Below, piece after piece: positions 9,412 through 64,000 of a stretch of DNA of 64,000 nucleotides. The stretch comes from Casuarius casuarius (Eukaryota; Chordata; Aves; Casuariiformes; Casuariidae). Location of the stretch: assembly GCA_003342895.1 (NCBI GenBank), contig PTFA01000533.1, positions 62,001-126,000 on the forward strand, in the 5' to 3' direction. Made by a program: the position numbers and the translations under genes. The first letter of the stretch is position 1, and the number at the start of each line of letters is the position of its first letter. The notes below the pieces were generated by a model, which was not told where the DNA came from, made no database searches, and saw only the letters and a program-made list of their open reading frames with translations.

Positions 9412-12400
9412 AATGTGGAATTATATTAAAAACTCACTATCTGTTGGAGTAAAACGAAATAAACCAAATTTCTGCCTTGGATGTTAAATCCTTCCTATGT
9501 TGGCATCTCCTGTGAAACAAGCATTAATACATTGTATTTTCTTAAGACAGTCTCTAATAGAAATGCCGCAGAGGAAACTGCATAAAGCTCTAGAGTAGGC
9601 ATGCTTTATAAATACTGTTAAGTGTATAGGTATGTGAAAGTTATCAGTCTTCTTTCTGTTCTCTTCAACAAATTTAGTTGAAAATGCTTACCTCATCTAA
9701 TGTGAATTTTCCCCACCTGTAACATAGCTGTTGTCTTGATTATTCTGCACAGTGAGACCATTCTAGTGTTGTCACAAAGCCAGTGCCCAGGCTTTTGTCA
9801 CAGAAATGGGACAAGAAGTCCTTTGCTTAAAAGCTCATTTTCTCCTCCTGTAACAACAAATACCAGTTGTGAAGCGCTTCTAAGAACAAAGTCCGTGGCG
9901 TTTTACAATTATAGAGCAGAAAAGAGTTTTGAGTAACATCAGATCATTTAAATGGGTTCAGTTCTAACCACTGATGTGTACTGTCAAGCAAGCCGTATAA
10001 AATACGTTTTATAGTAATGGTTTGTATACTCCTGAAACTTTATAGCAAGGTTTAGTTCAAATCCCACTCAGAATACCTGCTGTGGCTCTTAGAATAGCAG
10101 GCAAATACTTTTCAAGCTGGTATGTGAAATGTTTACCTTATAAATCAAAACCAGGTGTCATCTCTAGAAATATCTTTAAAGATTCTACTTTGTTATTGGT
10201 TAACTGATTTTCTTTTTCCTAACCATGGCTATTTAAGAGCAATTGTATACATACAGAAGGAACATGTTTGCAGAAGTTATGAGCAGTCATCTTAGGAGTT
10301 GAAAAAAACCATAAAACTAAAATGCAGCAAAAATATCGCTGTACTAATCTGTATTTGAAATTTTTGCTAGTAGTCTATTAGGCACCTATTCCAATGTGCA
10401 AGTCCCAGACTAAACTTTGGAATGGCGATATGATCCTCTATCCTTTACAGGCTGTACCTAATATCATACCTGGAGCCCTTTTACAGACAGATTTTTACAA
10501 CATAGTTCTATCTGTAGACTGGGACAAGTAATCTCATGTACATTTTCTAAATTTCATTAATTATTTTTTATTTTAATTGCTTATATAATTCTGAGATAGG
10601 TTACCTTCTGCTTCATCAGTACTGTTGAGGTATGGGCAAAACTCTTGGTTACAGGTAACAGCTCTGATTGTCTTTCTCTATTATAAAGCTCTTGACTCCA
10701 TATGTAAATCTAACAGAGAAATAAAAGTTGTCTCAGACCTCTGTTCATGAACTCTGTTCTTTGAGTTCATCCATCCACTGTACTTTAAGGAAGAATTTTA
10801 AGACTGATGTATTGTACTAGTTGTATACATTTTTTGCTTTGTTATGCAGTTGCTCTAAAATTTTACATGGCATTTGTTCATAAATCTTTTTAAAGGAGAA
10901 ATGAATTTGAACAAGCTGGGTTCGTGTAGTTAGTTCCATGAATCTGTAAACGTGTATGCTACATTGTTTAAATATAAAGCTAGACTTAGTGGAGGTGACT
11001 TTGTGTAGCTCATGTAAAAATAAAGAATCTTACTGTTTTGATTCATAATTTTTTGAGTAGATTGCTGTTAATCTCCACTGCGACATATTGCTTAAACTTT
11101 AGTTCTGTGACTGTTACAGCAATGGCAGTCATGTAGTCTAAAGAGGTTGCAAAATTGATAATAGTGGCATATTATAACAGTAAGGCAAATAACTACCATA
11201 ACAATACAAATTAATCAAAATAGCTTTAGATGTTGCATATTACTCACAAAACCAAGATTATTCAGGGTTATAAAAGAAAGTTCTCCTGCCTTATATCTTA
11301 CACTCACACATTTTCCCTCTGTTGATTGGACATGGAGTCATTAAGGCTAGATTTGAAATGTATGCATGTATTAAGGGGTTAGAGGACTGTAGCTTCCTTT
11401 TGTCTATCTCTTCAGATCTAAGCATTCTGTTCTGGTTAAGTATCTTTCCATATATTTTTTTATTGTTTAGATTTAAATTCTTTCTTGTTTAGCATGAAAA
11501 GTGAGACATTTCTTGGAATTGAAAATTAAAATACATCTAGAGGTGTTTTTTCCCCTTGAATGTGCTTAATTAATATTGTAGAGGATATTAGGGGTGTTAT
11601 ATTTGTAGTCCTCATACCTTAAGCATTCCTTGAGACCATTTATGCACCAAAATATTGACAATACATCAGTTACGGCAGATGAGAATACATGTAGAGAACA
11701 TTAAGTGTGCATATTTGTGTGCAGGGGTAGGTATTTTTTCTATAGGGGATTTGTCAGTATTGCAGAGAGATTTTTTGCCATGGCCATTTATACTTGTTTC
11801 AAGCCAAGAGTTAAATGTTCAAAAATGAGTTGGCAAACTTTGTTTTAATCTAAGCATGAAATCTTTGTTTCTTGAAAACCCTCAAACTTGCCGTCATGTG
11901 GGTTAGAGATGTTTAATGTCAACTGCTTTGTTGGAATCTCATGTAGCTTAATAACTTGGAAAGAAAAACTGAGGTTATTCATGTAAGGATGAGATGTAGT
12001 TCAAATACAGAAGTTACTTTTCCTTGCTATTTTATTTTGTAGTCTGCATATGTACAAAGTCAGAAATAGCAGTGTGACAGTATTTGACAGATGTTTTTAC
12101 ACATCATGCTGAGTAATAATGTAAAAGAAACCACTGCCATTATGATCTGAAGTCATATTTTTATTGAGTTTAGCTAGAAAACATGCAGGCAAGCATTCAT
12201 AATATATGGAACTACACCATATAAATATATTGCCTTGTAAAGCTCAGTGGTGATTTATATGCTTATCTTAGAGACTTAGTTTGATAACAGTATTTAAAAT
12301 AAACATTTTAGCAATGAATATTGTTCTTACATAGCTTGGATTTTTTTTTAAAACCCTAATTATAAGAACTGCATATTTGAAGATATATGGGAAAGCTTTT

Positions 12401-12440
12401 TATGTTATCAAGACTTTTTCTTTTTAGGTTTCTACGTGGA

Positions 12441-59160
<46,720 letters not shown>

Positions 59161-59162
59161 GT

Positions 59163-59196
59163 AAAAAAAACAAAAAAACAAAAAAAACAAAAAAAC
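59163..59196 (+). repeat. A-rich (A7-8 C)n repeat at the exon 14 donor
   Basis: Four A7-8 blocks separated by single C begin two bases into intron 14. The tract occupies the U1-pairing and immediate downstream region of the splice site. Confidence 0.9.
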
Positions 59197-60527
59197 ACTT
59201 TTTGTTTGTATGTGTGTATGTATTTCTATGTGTAAAATATATGTTGCGTAAGAGATGTCACATTACCTTTGCTGTTAAACAGTTTTGTGAGTAAGTGGGC
59301 CAATTCCTGAAAGCTGGAGAGCACACTAAAATTCTCATTGATTTGACAGTGGAGGGCACGCAGCATTTTGTAGTATTGGGCCAACAATTGTTTTTCTTCC
59401 CTGAAAGTGGCCTGATAGAAAGCCCAGTAAGACTTACTGCTCTTTTTTGTGTTATGTTACTTTCTGTTTTATGACAAGCAAAGGTGCATTATTTTTGTTC
59501 GTACTTCAGTGTATTACCACTTTTATTAAGGATATTTTAAGATGAAACTTTGTTTAACAATGGAGTAACTTTCACTACTGCCCCTTACTATGATAGACGT
59601 AGAAAAGTGAGCAAAGCTCTCAATACAGTATATTATAAAGGGTGATTTTGAATCAGTAAACCTACTGTCTTATGGCCCAGATGCTTTGCCAGGATGACGA
59701 GATTAACCACCAGGTTGGTGGAAGAACACAAAATGCATTTATGAAAGTAGTAGCAATGGCTTTGTCAGTGGTGGCTCTCTGTTAGCAGGTGTATTTTTTA
59801 AGGCATATTGTTAGTAATATTTTAGACATTTTTGAATCAGTTGGATGACACGGTAGCTCAATTTTTTTTGTTTAAAAAAAAAAAAAGAAGAAAAAGAAAC
59901 CACACCACAGCCTGCAGTTTATTTAGAGGACAGTGCCTCTAATCTGAGGTTACTTGATAAACTTTCCCTTTTTTCACTGACAATATTTGTGGTTGTTAAA
60001 TTTGGATGCTAAAGTTATACAGTGAAACTGGAGGTGATTATGAGATTGAGTTGCCTGTTGCTTCAGTAATTTTTCAGTGCACATTTTGTGCATGTAGTAG
60101 GTAACCTAATCCCCCATACTTTTGTTTAGTACAAACAAAACAGAAAAAAATAAAGACTGAAAGCCTACATAAATATACTTTTTTTAAAGTGAAAAATGTG
60201 TGAGTGATGTATATAACAATGTTAAAAGTAATTTTATTACATTTACAGTTCAGTATCCCCGTCATGGTTATGTGCTGAATATCCGAAGTAAAACTGGGCA
60301 AAGGGATGTTTCAGCACATTTTTTTTTTTTTTTTGTTTTATGTAGTCCAGGAAAGAGACTCCTAAAGAATGCCAAACTACAGAAAACATTAAGAAAAAGA
60401 ATCACAAATGTGATACACGTTCACACCTCGAATCCTGTATTTTAATAAACAGAAAGAGCTTTTCTCAGAATTATGATTATTTTTAAAAGAGATACTAGGA
60501 ATCATGGACCAATTCCGATATATTCCT

Positions 60528-60528
60528 C

Positions 60529-60560
<32 letters not shown>
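60528..60560. repeat. C9-T24 tract
   Basis: Nine C followed by about twenty-four T upstream of the candidate acceptor at 60583. Confidence 0.9.
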
Positions 60561-60561
<1 letters not shown>

Positions 60562-60724
60562 CTTACCTTTTTTCCTTTTTCAGGTCTACAAAGTGTACCT
60601 TTGGGCTGAGACCAAGCATGGAAAGTTTCAGCCCAAATGGAGGCTTTTGAGAAAGTTCTGAACATCTGACAATGGGGTTATCATGGAAATCTTTTTCTTT
60701 CTTTCTTTTCAAAGTACTTTCATA

Positions 60725-60750
60725 ATAGTTTTCATATTATTGAAAACTAT
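60725..60750. repeat. 10-bp perfect hairpin
   Basis: ATAGTTTTCA and TGAAAACTAT flank TATTAT. It lies inside the T-run/A-run-flanked segment of intron 14. Confidence 0.8.
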
Positions 60751-60781
60751 ACTTAAACCAAATTCTGGAAGGCATTATCTT

Positions 60782-60803
60782 AAAAAAAAAAAAAAAAAAA
60801 AAA
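60782..60803. repeat. A22 homopolymer
   Basis: A long A run about 220 bp after a long T run. It could be the tail of an old retroposed sequence, but the body was not identified. Confidence 0.9.
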
Positions 60804-61312
60804 GTTTCATCACATTTGATTAAATGCTAAATAAAAGACTTTCCAATTCTGAGAAAATAAGCTGCAATCAGTATAAAGCATTACCCCTATCAGCAGAAAC
60901 TGTTAAATACTGATTTTAATCTATTCTAGATTGTTTGGCAGTGTGAACTAAGCATAACATTTTGTTAAAATCTACTAAATCAGTGTGTAAAGGCCAGAAT
61001 GGACAGTTGTACTCTGAAAAATGGCGCAACACTGTTGGCTTCCATGCTGACTGCCTCTTGATCTTCCACACAAAGTGGACTCTGTTTACTGCTAAACTTA
61101 TTGCTACCTTGCCAAATCAATCTGGAATTTGGAAATTGAAGCTCTCCAGTATTTTTTTAACATCTCCCACACTCTGCCCTTTTATATCTTTGCACAATTA
61201 CATTGCAAAATGTTGAAGAATGTATTTCTGCAGTTAATCGTTTGTTCTGTTAAATTTATTCTGGTGTGTTCATCAGCCACTATTGGAAGGTTTTGGTTTT
61301 TTCCTCAGATTT

Positions 61313-61329
61313 AAAAAAAAAAAAAAAAA
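61313..61329. repeat. A17 homopolymer
   Basis: A second long A run in intron 14; nothing recognisable is attached. Confidence 0.9.
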
Positions 61330-62268
61330 GAAAGGCAAAGCTTTTTTCCCGTATAATATACAACTGCATACAAACAGGGAGTATATTTTAAGAAAGGCAT
61401 GATTCTTATATAGTCACTTTTCAGAGTAGAACAACACTTTAAAGTTCATGTCTGCGTGCAGTTCCACTGGTATTCTGATAATGCCTGTCAAATGCAGCTT
61501 TCCTTCCACTTTCAAAGCTGTTACTGTTCTGCCTGCTTGTATCAACAGGTTCAGCTAAGTTTAACTCCTGTTTTAAAATGGGCGTCAAACTCAGTTGCTC
61601 CTGTTTCAGCCACCTGAATAGTAGAGCACAGTACTAGGGAAGGGCGCATGGTTTTATAACCCCTTTGTCAGACACTGCTGCAATTTGTAGCTTAAAAGAC
61701 CAATTTCCCTTCTACAAGAAATTCATGATATTTTACTGTTTTTAATATATTCTTACAAATTCTTCTCCAACATCATAAAACAAGAATGCACTAATCATTT
61801 TATATCCTAGTGTCAGTTTTCCTGTACCTGAAGGGATTTGTCAGCTGCTGGTAACTGCTCCTTTACTGTAGACAGTTGGAGCAGCAAGGTCATGAATTTG
61901 AACTACCCTTTCACTCCCAGGGATAAAAAGATGAATAAAAGCATTTTTCCTGTATTATAAAAATTCCTTTTAGATTGGCACTGCTTGCTTTTTCTTGGAT
62001 GGTACATTGCAGCATTTTTAGTGTTTGTTCTAGAATAAGATTTTAAAATCTGGGCTTTTGAGAGGTAATTATTGTCTGTCTGCACTTTCCAAGCAAAGCT
62101 CGTTAATAGTTCAGGCTGTTTTATTTTAAGAATTGGTCATTCTGGGTAAGAGTCTCAAGGTCCCTTGGCAAGGCAGTATGGGGAACCTTGTGTTGCCTCT
62201 GCTGTGTACCTACTCTGTAGGACTTCTGTAAACCAGGCATAATAAGCACTTGAATTAATTCATCTTAT

Positions 62269-62345
62269 ACATACATATGTATATATGTGTGTGCATACAC
62301 ACATATATGTATGTGTATATATACACACACACACGTATGTTTATA
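62269..62345. repeat. TG/TA microsatellite forming a long hairpin
   Basis: ATATATGTGTGT (62281-62292) and ACACACATATAT (62297-62308) pair perfectly around a GCAT loop. Pairing extends to about 62271 and 62318 with a few G-U-type positions. More TA/CA repeats follow. Confidence 0.9.
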
Positions 62346-64000
62346 TATAGAGTCCTTTTCTGTTCTGCTTGTGAAGATGAAATGCTTATTTTAGCTGAGG
62401 ATGAGATAGAGCTGTTTTGTACAAATGTATGAAAATTTTGTAGAAATTGATGGTTTATCACTACATTTATACGTTTTACTAGTAAATAAGGTTGCTAACT
62501 CGGTTTTAAACAACAGTTACTTTGCAGTAAATCTGTTTTATGTCTGAAAGTCCTGAACAAATACTTCGATAATAAGTACTAACAGACTAACGCTATAAAA
62601 ATTAATTTGCCCTGATCTGGTTTTTAATTTTTTGTCACATTCTCCTTTATGTTAAATACATCTGTTATTCAAGTTAAGGAGTTAGTAATTTAACATGCTT
62701 TGTCTCCTTAAAACTTACTAAGGCTTTGTTGTAGATGGCCGGTATCACCTTTACACCTCTGCTTTTTCTTCCCTGTGGACTAGCCACACGGCGTGAGGTT
62801 GAATTAACCTGTAAAACAACTTAGTATTATTCATTGCATTGGATATCTCCCTTTTATGAGATCAGAAGTGGTAACTATGATCATTCTTCTCTGCAGTGGT
62901 TAGATAAACTGCGCTTCACTCTGCACCGTTTGTAATTGTGTGATTATACTGAAACCTGATAGCAGTCTTTTAAAATTTGAGCTTTTGCAGAAAAGTTTAG
63001 ACTAGGCGCTTTATTAAATTAAGTGCTTTACTGAATAAAGCAAAAGGGTATGAATTGCTTGCCCAAATCATTTGTAAGAAATGGTCTATTACCTTTCTGG
63101 TTTGGAATCAGAATCTGTAAAAGTTTTCTGAGTTCCTGAGGAACACAGTTGATGGGGTAGGCTAACCAGGAGGATCTTAGAAACTGTGGTTCAGATTTCA
63201 GTTGTTCATTTCTGAAAACTTTTAATAGCTTAGAAGGGAGGAGACCAGGTGTCCTTAATGTCCATAATAATGCTTTAATGTTTTTGGACTGAGAATTTCA
63301 TGGGAGTATAATATTTGAGAAGATAGTCCGTTGTGATATATGAGAGTGTATCTGCATACAATAAGTACTTACGACAACATGCTTTTATTTTGGGGGCTTT
63401 ATTATTTTTTATCAGCTAAGTTATCACTGAATTATTGTACTGCTGCTGTAATAAAAGTTTACCTCAGAAGAAAAGCTAAGTACCCATCAAATCACTTTTT
63501 ATCCTATCCAGCCTTATACAAGCTTAAGCTTCGTATGTGGTTTTGAAGTGTGAAAAGTGGTTCAGGCACAACGGATTTGTTTTCAGCAGTCCCATATTAT
63601 GATCAAGCTTAACATCATCAATTTAAATAGTTTCACAGGCTAAACAAGAATCTCCCAGTTGCAGCATAATTTTCTTGCAAGCCTTAAAAAGGGATAGTCC
63701 CCAAATTGAACTGAAGAAAGACTTGAGATTCTTGAGTGTGAAGTATATACATGCAGTTTTATTAGATACATTTAATGTATTTGCTAAAGGCTAGCAAGTT
63801 TCTTTATCCAGTAATTAAATTGTTGCATTTATCTCATTCTGACATGGAAGCTCAGTTTTAAAAACGTCACACTTAAACAATTCAAATTCATGTGTGCAAT
63901 TCTATGATTGTTTATGCTAATTAGACCTATGCAGTTTGTGAGCTTATCAAAACTACCCTGGTAGTTTCGGGCACAGAATTGGGCATGTGATAAGTAAAGT

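Larger units (their letters stand above)
6936..12427 (+). other. PUM2: PUM2 intron 1
   Basis: Donor GTGAGT at 6936; acceptor CTTTTTCTTTTTAG ending at 12427. The first 650 bases are CpG-island DNA with G4-prone tracts, a third YY1-like GGCCATGTTG near 7084, and the N gap. From about 7600 to the acceptor the DNA is AT-rich, with only homopolymer tracts (16 T at 9396-9411) and no supportable gene or mobile element. Confidence 0.85.
60584..60840 (+). other. Candidate alternative terminal exon in intron 14
   Basis: A very long pyrimidine tract (60528-60580, broken only by ACTTA) ends in CAG at 60581-60583. Joined to exon 14 in phase 1, the frame reads GLQSVPLG and stops at TGA 60607-60609. AATAAA follows at 60830-60835. 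Use would give a PUM2 fragment without the RNA-binding domain. No transcript evidence is available. Confidence 0.25.
59161..64000 (+). other. PUM2: PUM2 intron 14, continues beyond window
   Basis: Starts at GTAAAA and has no credible next PUM2 exon: the expected [20 protein letters not shown] segment is not found in any + frame. It includes the A-rich donor region, an alternative donor at 59287, T/A-run-flanked DNA at 60537-60803 with a candidate terminal exon, an A17 run at 61313-61329, and a TG/TA hairpin at 62269-62320. Confidence 0.88.

Noticed and set aside
60473..60661. 62-codon frame through the C9T24 tract
   Set aside because: Its Phe-run is translated homopolymer. The segment was considered only as a possible terminal exon in a different frame.
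63898..63909. ATTCTATGATT, like the terminal repeat of avian CR1 elements
   Set aside because: Only one copy and no CR1 3' region next to it.
59161..64000. Search for the next PUM2 exon and the Pumilio repeats
   Set aside because: No stretch resembling [15 protein letters not shown] or the first Pumilio repeats was found, so the exon lies beyond the window.

Overview
The window is vertebrate nuclear DNA, most likely from a bird (another sauropsid is possible). It carries most of one protein-coding gene, PUM2 (Pumilio RNA-binding family member 2), on the + strand. The evidence is thirteen coding exons with GT..AG boundaries and phases that chain without error. Together they encode 773 complete codons that follow vertebrate PUM2 from its extended N-terminus to just short of the Pumilio repeats. 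The bird assignment rests on moderate intron sizes, no recognisable Alu, L1 or other young repeats, a very GC-rich promoter interrupted by an assembly gap (295 N), and closeness to tetrapod PUM2. No second gene, RNA gene, CRISPR array or intact mobile element could be supported.

Layout. 1-6189 is AT-rich upstream intergenic DNA with no supportable gene. 6194-7600 is a TATA-less CpG island with an NRF1-type palindrome, three YY1-like sites, and CGG, GGCA and GGA tracts. Non-coding exon 1 ends at 6935. Intron 1 (6936-12427) begins with G-quadruplex-prone DNA and the gap at 7198-7492. Exon 2 (12428-12791) holds the start codon at 12441. Intron 2 is the largest (17.6 kb). Exons 3-14 lie between 30381 and 59160. 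Intron 14 starts at 59161 and runs off the window, so the exons for the RNA-binding Pumilio homology domain are outside it.

How it works. PUM2 binds UGUANAUA elements in mRNA 3' UTRs through the C-terminal domain that is missing here. The part present is the long, disordered, Gln/Ala/Ser/Gly-rich N-terminal region. In this family that region recruits repressors and drives granule assembly. The model has a 123-residue PUM1-like N-terminal extension ahead of the methionine at which, from memory, the roughly 1,066-residue human reference protein starts.

Points most worth checking: (i) an upstream ORF from 6620 that, after splicing, would stop at an ATGA overlap with the PUM2 start; (ii) a stronger-looking donor at 59287 that would add exactly 42 in-frame, lysine-rich codons to exon 14; (iii) tandem CAG acceptors at exon 9; (iv) candidate poison or terminal exons in introns 2 and 14; (v) Z-DNA-prone and UG-repeat tracts close to exons. 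No wholly new biological system is evident; these are regulatory hypotheses about a known gene.
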